A stretch of DNA of 64,000 bases from Cladosporium sp. IMV 00045 (lineage: Eukaryota; Ascomycota; Dothideomycetes; Cladosporiales; Cladosporiaceae), in the NCBI GenBank assembly GCA_001931905.2, contig MSJI02000695.1:1-64000 (forward strand), given 5' to 3'. The translations under genes were made by a program, and so were the position numbers. Shown here piece after piece: positions 57,045 through 64,000 of the stretch. Numbering within the stretch: the stretch's first letter is position 1; every line of letters starts with the position of its first letter. Below the pieces are notes generated by a model, which made no database searches, had not been told where the DNA came from, and saw nothing but the letters and a program-made list of their open reading frames with translations.

Positions 57045-57379
57045 TTAGACATACTGGATGAAGTCCTCCTCGCCCTTGCTGGAGGCGTTGATGGGAGGGC
57101 CCTGGGAGACGACCTTCTTGCTGCCGCCGGACAAGAGGAAGACACCGCCGAACATTGTGCCGAGGACACCCATCGCGAGCTGCATTGCGCGCGCGTTAGC
57201 CATTGCAATTTTATGTCTTTCATATCCTCCCTGATTTTCTTTCTCCATCTCTTTATGTCCTCCCTCGCTCATCTTCAAATCCAATGCCAGCGCAAAAGGG
57301 TCCTGCGGTTCCAGAAGGGTTGACGTACGTAGTGGGAGCCGACCTTGCCGAGGGCGGGGAGCTGGTAGTAGACGACCAT
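57045..57379 (-). CDS. ATP19: ATP synthase subunit K (Atp19)
   Basis: This small inner-membrane subunit of the F1Fo ATP synthase associates with the dimer. Exons 57379-57329 and 57179-57045 (149-nt intron) give a 61-residue protein. MVVYYQLPALGKVGSHY joins LAMGVLGTMFGGVFLLSGG, giving the conserved GSHYLAMGVLG core and one membrane helix (about 18-36). The C-terminal tail PPINASSKGEEDFIQYV matches the family's conserved acidic end. Frames that run through the intron or start in it (for example MANARAMQLAMG) would lack the N-terminus. The gene is divergent from the MTP18 family gene. Confidence 0.93.
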
Positions 57380-57793
57380 GTTTGCGGTGGTGTTGAGAGG
57401 TTGAAGGTAATGCTCGGGTGAGGATGGTATTATTGCTTGCTTGCTCGATGGGTGAGGTTCGCCAGTCCTGAGCGCGCATCTCGGAGGAGCTTGCGGAGAA
57501 AGCCGGCGCTCGAGTTCGCGACGGACCGACCCTCTTCGGATTTGGTGCTTAGCCATAGAGTTTCATCGGCCGGCTGAGCTGAGCTCTCATCACCATCACC
57601 AGCTACATCATAGTTACTACCGTCCGGTCTCCCGGTCAGCGTGGATAATCCCCATCTGTAGATCCATATATCCATCCCGTAATCCCATCTCTTCACATAT
57701 TCCTGCTGTGAATCCCTCAATCCTTCACGCCCCACGGCAAGTACTTTTCTAAGATATATACACTCACCTACATACACACACACCACTCCCAAA
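57380..57793. promoter_or_regulatory. Bidirectional promoter region, ATP19 / MTP18
   Basis: The 414 bp between the start codons of two mitochondrial inner-membrane protein genes transcribed in opposite directions must carry both promoters. Purine/pyrimidine-rich stretches and a ACACACACACACCAC leader precede the MTP18 start. No specific factor site is assigned. Confidence 0.6.
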
Positions 57794-58657
57794 ATGGCCG
57801 ACAGAGAAGGCGATCAAGACCCCAGCAAACTCAACAGCATCGAGCGCGTACGCAAAGAAGAACGCCCCGACTTCTCCAAACCGCTGCCCCGACAAAAACT
57901 CCCCGCAGACCTACAAAAGACATTCGACAACGACGAAACCTGGTGGAACGCTTTCTACGAAGGCCATGCCCAAGAATCAACCGAATCCAGCGTGCGCTAC
58001 GCCGCCTACGCCTCCCGCTTCCGGACAATCCTCCTCTCCGCCCACCGCTACGTCGCCTACACCTCAGATATCGGCGAGAGCTTCCGTCCCATTGCCCACC
58101 CCATCGCCGTCAAAGCCGCCTACGGCGTCTCCTGGACCTACTTAATCGGCGACGTCGGCTACGAAGGCTACAAAGCCTACCTCCGCAATCAGAAAACCCT
58201 GCACCCGCCGCCGGACGAGAAGGATGAAAAAGCCATGAAAGCGGGAGAGAGCAGATCTCTCGGCCCGGGAATCACAGGCGACAGCGTAGGCAGACACGGA
58301 CCGGAAGGCCGCGTCGTGCCCATCGAGGACTACCGCACCGTCATGGCCCAGCGAGCTCTCTTCCAAGGCGTCGCTTCCATGGGTCTCCCGGCTTTCACCA
58401 TCCACAGCATCGTCCGCTACTCCGGCCGGGCGCTCAAGAATGCGAAGAACGCGAAGCTGCGCACGTGGGGTCCTATTGGGTTGGGTTTGGCTGCTGTGCC
58501 TGCTTTGCCGTATATGTTCGACGAGCCGGTTGAGAAGGCGACGGAGTGGTTGTTTCACACGGCGTTTGAGGCGATAGGTGGTCCGGATGCGGTCAGGCCT
58601 AGTCCTGCGAGGGCATCGGAACAGGTGCAGGGGAAGGTGAAGGAGAAGGAATTGTAG
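57794..58657 (+). CDS. MTP18: MTP18/MTFP1 family mitochondrial protein
   Basis: A predicted mitochondrial inner-membrane protein related to mitochondrial fission process 1. A single exon gives 287 residues. The core RYAAYASRFRTILLSAHRYVAYTSDIGESFRPIAHPIAVKAAYGVSW is the typical MTP18 start. GDVGYEGYKAYLRN follows, then AQRALFQGVASMGLPAFTIHSIVRYSGRAL and GLGLAAVPALPYMFDEPVEKATEW, which together supply three to four small-residue-rich membrane segments. About 70 polar residues precede the core, and the fungal form carries a charged loop (EKDEKAMKAGESRSLGPG) in the middle. In animals the protein influences mitochondrial fission and inner-membrane integrity; the role in fungi is less clear. The start is the first Met after a C/A-rich leader. 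Confidence 0.92.
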   Translation: MADREGDQDPSKLNSIERVRKEERPDFSKPLPRQKLPADLQKTFDNDETWWNAFYEGHAQESTESSVRYAAYASRFRTILLSAHRYVAYTSDIGESFRPIAHPIAVKAAYGVSWTYLIGDVGYEGYKAYLRNQKTLHPPPDEKDEKAMKAGESRSLGPGITGDSVGRHGPEGRVVPIEDYRTVMAQRALFQGVASMGLPAFTIHSIVRYSGRALKNAKNAKLRTWGPIGLGLAAVPALPYMFDEPVEKATEWLFHTAFEAIGGPDAVRPSPARASEQVQGKVKEKEL

Positions 58658-59134
58658 GTGTGAGGACACGCTTTGAGTGGACATTTTGCGTCTCTTGCTT
58701 CTCGTTGTATTGCTATACGGAATCCTTGATGTCAAAGTGTTGATACGACTGTTCAGATACCTCTATACTCGATATATCTTCAAAATGTACTGTAAATACC
58801 TTATCTTTATAATGCAGATGAAGAGCAGAACATACTGACAACCAACCGAACGAACACGGGTGCAACATCGTATGTTGCATTTTGCATGATGAAGCTCAAA
58901 ACCACTCTAAGGGGTATGTAGGTACTCTAAACACAAATCACGCCAAACCCCACAACCACGACAGATTTCCAAACACCGTTCATCATCACCAATCCTCTCA
59001 ACCAAGAAATCGGTCCTCAATAAAACAGCGATTTTGAAACCCAGAGAGAACACGCCCGCGCATCCCCTGCAAGACACGACACCCAGGGGCATTTCAAGCC
59101 CTGCTTTATTCAACCATCCATTCATCTCATCGGC
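58658..59134. other. Convergent 3' region, MTP18 / peptide precursor
   Basis: The 477 bp between two converging stop codons is AT-rich near 58760-58830. No gene is seen. Confidence 0.5.
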
Positions 59135-59684
59135 TTAAACAACCCCACCAAGCAACCCAGTGACCTTACCCACCAACCCCGCAACCGGCGCGGGAAGTGA
59201 AGGGACTTGAGGCGAGGGCGAGCGCTTTTCCATCTTCAGAACATATTAGTCAAGCTGGTTCTGTTTTGACATTTTGACTCGTGAGAAGAGGGAGGGCCAG
59301 ACTTACGGTTTCGGCTTCGCGCTCCTTGAGGCTGCCGCCAGCTAGACTGGTAACGGGAGCGAGGAGGGAGTTGAGATCTTGCGGCTCAGCCTCGCGTTCC
59401 TTGAGGCCACCTCCAGCTAGCCCAGTGACTGGAGCGAGGAGAGAGTTGAGGTCTTGCGGCTCAGCGTCGCGTTCCTTGAGGCCACCTCCAGCTAGACCAG
59501 TGACTGGAGCAAGCAGGGAGTTGAGATCTTGCGGCTCCGCCTCGCGTTTCACAGGCACAACGCCGGGGAGTGCATTTGTCAGAGCGTCTGTGAAAGCCGC
59601 GCTGCTTTCTGTTGTGCGCTTGAGGGGAGCTGCGAGGAGGGGGGAGGTTGTGAGGGAGAGGATGAGGAGGAGGGCGGTTTTCAT
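59135..59684 (-). CDS. Secreted Kex2-type repeat peptide precursor (unknown role)
   Basis: Exons 59684-59307 and 59233-59135 (73-nt intron with a TTGACTAAT branch region) give 158 residues. A signal peptide (MKTALLLILSLTTSPLLA) is followed by APLKR and a 22-residue spacer ending in VKR. Three nearly identical 25-residue units follow. Each begins EAEP or DAEP, has the core QDLNSLLAPVTGLAGGGL (third unit S for G twice) and ends KER. The second exon adds a diverged fourth unit, MEKR followed by SPSPQVPSLPAPVAGLVGK and a Gly/Val-rich end. KR/ER followed by EAEP or DAEP imitates Kex2 cleavage followed by Ste13-type dipeptide trimming, as in fungal alpha-factor precursors. The cores lack Cys, Trp and Tyr, so they are neither a typical pheromone nor a dikaritin core. 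No tailoring enzyme is adjacent. A repellent-like or signalling peptide is possible. Confidence 0.82.
59307..59575. repeat. Three tandem 75-bp coding repeats
   Basis: Within exon 1 of the peptide precursor, 75-bp units repeat three times in frame. A partial unit at the exon end encodes EAET. Units 1 and 2 encode identical cores with only a few silent changes; unit 3 has two Gly-to-Ser changes. The high DNA similarity suggests recent expansion or homogenisation. Confidence 0.85.
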
Positions 59685-60608
59685 GTTTGGGCTTTGGGCG
59701 TGTGGGTTGGTGGAGAGAGGTGGGGTTTGAAGATGGTGGAGAGGGATGTTTGGTCTTGAGAGTGGAGGTATTGTGTTGTAGGGCTGAGATGGAGAGTGGG
59801 GAGAGTTTTGTTGAGGATGGAGAGAAGGGTGTGGGGATGGTGTTGGCTTTTTATATGGTATTTGCATCGATATGGTTGGCATTATTCGATTATGTTGATT
59901 CTTGGTCGGTTTCCAGGGATGCGAGTGGCGTTTGATTTCTCCTGGACGGAAAATAGCGCGATTGTTATGCTTCATCGGCATTGGATAGTTTGTGAAGTGT
60001 AAGGGTGCCACCATATCGGTACCTTCACGTCGCCTGGGAACTACGAAGTCGATGATGTCTCAAATGCCGTCGCTATAGGTGAGGTCTGATATCGTTCGGT
60101 TTCCCCTGAGACTTTCCCCGGATTTGGCTGTTTTTGTCTCACGCTGCGGCGGTCGGTTGTTGCGACTAGATGTTGCGGTCCGCTCATGACCTACTGATAC
60201 TCATCATGAGGTTGAATAGGTCGTGGGTGATCAGGTGCGATTGGCGATTCCTCGTAGCGCCGCTCTTCATTTCATTTGTGGAGGGTGAAGCTTGGGTGAA
60301 TAGCCATCACCAAAGCGTAAAGTTGATCATCTGACTCTGCATCTCCTAACTCCCGCGTCGAAGTACTTCACTGCAAACCCCAAGAACATGACCCTTGCTG
60401 CTATTGCATGAGGTGCATATTTGCAGTAAAGCCGTGCAGATGACACATGCCGGCAGATCATTCCCTACGCCTTGAAGCTTGCGTCACCATCGATCAAGTC
60501 AGTCAAAGCAGATGACACGAAGACTTGCTAAAACTGCCCACGAACTTCAGTCGTGGTAGTTCTTCTTTGGCCATTGTTTTCAAGTGACACTGATCATCGG
60601 CCCCATGC
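59685..60608. other. Intergenic region between peptide precursor and RTR1
   Basis: The 924 bp contains the peptide precursor promoter (59685-60000, G-rich on the plus strand, so C-rich on the transcribed minus strand). No gene is recognised. Confidence 0.5.
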
Positions 60609-61580
60609 TCATTGACGCTTTCGCATGTTTTCAAACATGTCCTTCCACTGCTGATCTTCATCATCGTCATCTTCTTCCGTATCGTCGCTGTCATGCGTAT
60701 CTTTAACAGGGGCCTTTGAATTTGCGCTATTCATAATTGCCGCGACTTCGGCTGCAGGAGTTAAAGCAGCAGCAGTAGCGGCTCCAGAAGTCGTGGGCTC
60801 GTAACCTTCGATAGCTGTGGCACTTGAAAATTTGACCTTGCTTGCCACTTGAGATTCTCGTGCAGAGGGAGTCTTCTCAACGATAAAGTCGGCCATGACC
60901 TGGTCTGGCCTGAAGCTCATTGCCCTCTCTCCTCTCTCCATGGCCAGCTCGCCCCGCTCGTCAACACGTTGCCTGACTTTCTCCGCTCTCGCTTGGTCGC
61001 CTTCAGAATTGGCAACAGGCATGAGATGTCTGTCATCCTCATGCAGAACGATCGGAGCTTGTTGACCCGGCACACGTTCCCAGGCAGGAACTTCGCAGAG
61101 CTGGGCCTTGATGAACAGGCCTTTGCGGGTACATTCGTTACTGCACCAATCACCAGCGCCCTGCTTCAACTTCCAGGATTCCGAGTCCTTCAGCCGAGCA
61201 CCACGGGGCTCGTTGGCGCACAGAGGATAGCCGCACTTTCCATCGATGCGGCGCTCCTCGACGAGTTCGTCGAAATTTGAGGGCTGGAAAATGGAGACCA
61301 ACTGCAGGAATTGAGATGCATCTTTGCCGGTGGGTTCCAGTCCTGATTCTGGGAATTCTAGCAGCAGCTCGATGTGTTCGAGGATCTGGGCGGAAGTTTT
61401 CTTCTGGTGCTCTATCAAGAGGGCGTGTTTGATGGCGATTTCGAAGTTGCGTTTCTTCTTTGCCGCCTCTTCTGCCTCTGCCTCGGCTTGTGAATCATCC
61501 TCTTGCTGTGGTGGCGGTGGCGGCTGCGAGGGTGCAGATTGCTTGAGGATTGACTTCCCCGGGACTTTCTTGGCTGACAT
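60609..61580 (-). CDS. RTR1: RNA polymerase II CTD phosphatase Rtr1/RPAP2 family
   Basis: This atypical phosphatase acts on the RNA polymerase II C-terminal domain and shuttles between cytoplasm and nucleus. A single exon gives 323 residues. The Rtr1/RPAP2 zinc region is clear: Cys116 and Cys121 in KCGYPLC (CX4C), and Cys146 and Cys150 in DWCSNEC (CX3C), followed by TRKGLFIKAQLCEVPAWER. The preceding helical part (RNFEIAIKHALLIEHQKKTSAQILEHIELLL) matches the family. The N-terminus is Pro/Gln/Glu-rich and the C-terminus Asp/Glu-rich, ending QQWKDMFENMRKRQ. The start at 61580 (MSAKKVPGKSILK) is preferred to an in-frame Met 15 codons upstream because it begins the conserved KxILK element. It is divergent from BBC1. 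Confidence 0.92.
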   Translation of the reverse strand: MSAKKVPGKSILKQSAPSQPPPPPQQEDDSQAEAEAEEAAKKKRNFEIAIKHALLIEHQKKTSAQILEHIELLLEFPESGLEPTGKDASQFLQLVSIFQPSNFDELVEERRIDGKCGYPLCANEPRGARLKDSESWKLKQGAGDWCSNECTRKGLFIKAQLCEVPAWERVPGQQAPIVLHEDDRHLMPVANSEGDQARAEKVRQRVDERGELAMERGERAMSFRPDQVMADFIVEKTPSARESQVASKVKFSSATAIEGYEPTTSGAATAAALTPAAEVAAIMNSANSKAPVKDTHDSDDTEEDDDDEDQQWKDMFENMRKRQ

Positions 61581-62112
61581 GGTTGTGAATATCGAGATTA
61601 GTCTCTTTCTGAAGAGTGAATCCAAGTTTTATGTATTTTTGATATTGGGATTATGCAGGTCTTGTCCCAAGCGTTGCTTAAGCTTTGGGCCGGACAGGTG
61701 GTAGTGCATGGTAAACGTCGTCATCCCGTCTGTCTTCGCTGTACAGAGACAGCAGTCAGTTCCACTCCGGCAGGGCAGGCAGCTCTTGACCCGCCGCACT
61801 CACTTCACCACCACCAACACCACCTCGACTCCCTCAACGCGGCCTGTTCCATCCTTGCGCAAATCATCCTCTCCTACTCCGACTACATACTCTTTCGTAT
61901 ACAAAACACCTTCTCGCCAGCTTGAAACGGTGCTGAGACGACGCTCGACTGCTACTCCCGCTCCGGAGGCCATTGCGTCGACAAGCCCGGCTTGGAGTCC
62001 CTTATCCAAGACACGCCATTACTCCTCACTACATTCCACTACTGTCGACCCTCTTCCCTCCCTGCCTGCACTGCATCTCGCATAATTATCCAGGAGACAC
62101 ACTACCGCCGCC
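61581..62112. promoter_or_regulatory. Bidirectional promoter region, RTR1 / BBC1
   Basis: The 532 bp between divergent start codons is C/T-rich toward BBC1 (CACCACCAACACCACCTC and CTCTTCCCTCCCTGCC), as in many fungal leaders. The BBC1 start is preceded by CCGCCGCC. No specific site is assigned. Confidence 0.55.
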
Positions 62113-63892
62113 ATGGCTGGTTTCAAAGTCAAGGCAGTGTATGATTACACCAGCGAGGAGCCGGACGACCTCACCTTCGACGTCGGCCAGGTCATAACTA
62201 TCACGGAAGAGGTGGACGCGGATTGGTACGAAGGAGAATACACAGACGCGGCTGGCGTCAAGAAATCTGGCATCTTCCCAAACAACTTCGTGGAGAAATA
62301 TGAGCCTGAAGTCCCCTCCAGGCCCACCAGACCCGCCAGGCCCAAGTCTGAGATCCAGCCATCTCCAGTGCTCAAAGAGCCCGAACCCGAGCCTGAGCGT
62401 GTACCTGAACCTGAGCCTGAACCCAAGAATGTCGCAGAGGAGGTAGAGAAAGAAGATTATACACCTCCGGTACCGGCCGCCTCGAAGCCACAGCCGCCGC
62501 CTGTGTCCATTCCGGCTGAACCACCCAAGTCTCGCGAGGAGATACGTTCGCCGCCTTCAGCCACGAGCGAACGGAGTCCTGTCGTTCAATCTGAGCCTCC
62601 TGCTGCTCCCAAGCCTGTCCCTGCGGAACCTGCACCCGCTCCGGCTGAGTCTAAGAAACCGCCGCCGGTTGCGCCTAAATCCAATGCTTTCAAGGACAGG
62701 ATTGCAGCTTTCAATCAGCCAGCAGCGGCGCCTGTCATGCCATTCCAGCCTCAGAAAACACAGCCAAGCAACTTCATCAAGAAGCCCTTCGTCGCTCCTC
62801 CGCCCAGCAGTGGTGCTTACGTTCCTCCGCCCCAGAAGCAAGAACCTCCACCCAAGCCTTACCGCAGAGAAGAAGATCCAGAGATCAAGCAAAGACAGGA
62901 TGAAGACAAGGCAGCAGCGGAGGCGGCAGGATTCCGTGATGACTCCCAGCAGGCACAGCAAGAGGAGGAAGGCGAGGATGCGCCGAAACCGCAGAGCTTG
63001 AAAGACCGCATTGCTCTACTTCAGAAGCAGCAAGCCGAACAAGCGCAACGCAGAGCTGGAGGTGGAGAGAAGCCAAAGAAAACGCCTTCCAGGAAAGCAT
63101 CCGAGCCTGCGCCTGAGGCTGACGAGGAGTCTCTTGAGCGTGTTCGCAGCCCGGGCGATGAACGCCAGAGCTTGGATGTTTCGCGCGATCGCCCACGGGT
63201 GCCTTCTGCGCAGAGACATCCGCAAGAACAAATGTCACCTCTGCCCGACGCACCTCAACATGAGATTCTGAGCGGCGGCGAAGAAGCCGATCAATCTGCC
63301 GCGGGCGAGACAACGGAAGACGATGCTGGCACCATCGGTCCTGACGACAGCGACGACAAGCCCAAACCCCAGCCCAGAATTGACACGGCACCCAAGGCAG
63401 AGGCTGATGTCGGTGATGAACAAGACACGACCGAAGACGGCGAGGAAGAAGAAGATTCCATGGACGAAGAGGAACGTAGGCGCTATGAGCTGAGACAGCG
63501 TATGGCCAAGATGAGCGGCGGCATGGGCATGGCCGGCATGTTTGGCCCACCTGGCGGCATGCCCATGCCTGGCAAGAGTGCTTCCAAGAAGAAGTCCTCT
63601 AGCAAGGATTCAGGAAGGCAAGCTTCGGTGGACCTGCGCAGCCCCACCAGCCCATCTACCGAAGAGCCTCAAAGGATGCCCATGATGCCTATCCCGGGCA
63701 TGCAACGTGTTCAGAGCCCTCCGTCCGAGGAGCCTCGCGGCTCGGTTGAGAAGCAGCGTGAGCCTGAAGCTGAGCCCATTTCTGGGCAAAGACATCCTGA
63801 TGAAGTTCCTGATGTGGAAGATGTGAAGCCTGAGCCGCCACCTCGGGCTTCAATGACGGAGGAGCGTGGTGCCCCTCCACCCGTACCAAAGG
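62113..63892 (+). CDS. BBC1: SH3-domain actin-patch protein Bbc1, 5' exon (runs off the right edge)
   Basis: This protein regulates actin patches at endocytic sites and binds type I myosins and Las17/WASP (known for yeast Bbc1). The exon encodes 593 complete residues. It opens with an SH3 domain (about 3-65: VKAVYDYTSEEPDDLTFDVG, DWYEGEY, GIFPNNFVEKY). A long disordered Pro/Glu-rich region follows, with PEPEPE runs and PPxPxP segments. It contains two FKDRIAAFNQ/LKDRIALLQKQQ elements (about 196 and 297) and a DDEEDS-type acidic part with EERRRYELRQRMAKMSGGMGMAGMFGPPGG (about 455-485), which is characteristic of fungal Bbc1. The exon ends at CCAAAGG with a GTGAGT donor at 63893, so a C-terminal part must lie beyond the window. 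Reading on without splicing gives a short spurious tail ending at 63918. Confidence 0.9.
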
Positions 63893-64000
63893 GTGAGTTT
63901 CCCTGTCTGTTATTGTAGCTATTGATTGCTGCATGGCATGTCTCTGTCATGTTGGCGTTAAGTCCACGATTGTGAGACGTTTTTCTTCGCAATCATTGTC

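Overview
The window is nuclear DNA of a filamentous ascomycete. The genes carry short GT-AG introns (about 50-200 nt) with CTAAC/CTGAC-like branch sites. The gene set is fungal: division 1 chitin synthase, two Zn2Cys6 transcription factors, a Con-6 protein, a CnjB-like zinc-knuckle protein, BBC1, YOS9 and ATP19. The overall flavour suggests a Dothideomycete of the Capnodiales/Mycosphaerellales type. That placement is inference, not a sequence search. A pair of diverged gene blocks would fit a heterozygous or hybrid-diploid genome such as that known for Hortaea, but the species is not established here.

Layout. 1-5 kb: 5' end of an unrecognised gene, low-molecular-weight tyrosine phosphatase, and an unrecognised tubby-like-sized protein. 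5.8-20.1 kb: chitin synthase, zinc-knuckle protein, intron-containing tRNA-Trp and nitronate monooxygenase, then a 20-N gap, then the end of a second chitin synthase and second copies of the other three. The two blocks (8369-14300 and 14321-20053) are homologous end to end and meet exactly at the gap. They are therefore most simply two alleles or homeologs from overlapping contigs placed in series. 20.5-29 kb: eIF3g, a membrane protein of unknown function and a five-exon Zn2Cys6 factor. 29-35.7 kb: a gene-poor stretch with diverged repeats. 35.7-46 kb: a 1305-residue putative mitochondrial coiled-coil protein, a CUZ1-like AN1 zinc-finger protein and mitochondrial Lon protease. 46-52.9 kb: a second Zn2Cys6 factor, a Con-6 protein and a JmjC/cupin-8 protein. 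53.2-64 kb: YOS9 with a KDEL end, an AcpS-type phosphopantetheinyl transferase, ATP synthase subunit K, an MTP18 family protein, a Kex2-type secreted repeat peptide precursor, the RTR1 CTD phosphatase, and the 5' exon of BBC1.

Most of the content is housekeeping. Several genes act in or on mitochondria (Lon, ATP19, MTP18, probably the 1305-residue protein), and ATP19 and MTP18 are divergent across a 414-bp shared intergenic region. The items most worth follow-up are the gap-joined duplicate block, with its informative pattern of divergence, and the repeat peptide precursor at 59.1-59.7 kb, which has the architecture of a Kex2/Ste13-processed secreted peptide of unknown role. All exon joins below were derived by hand from splice consensus and frame continuity, without transcript evidence.
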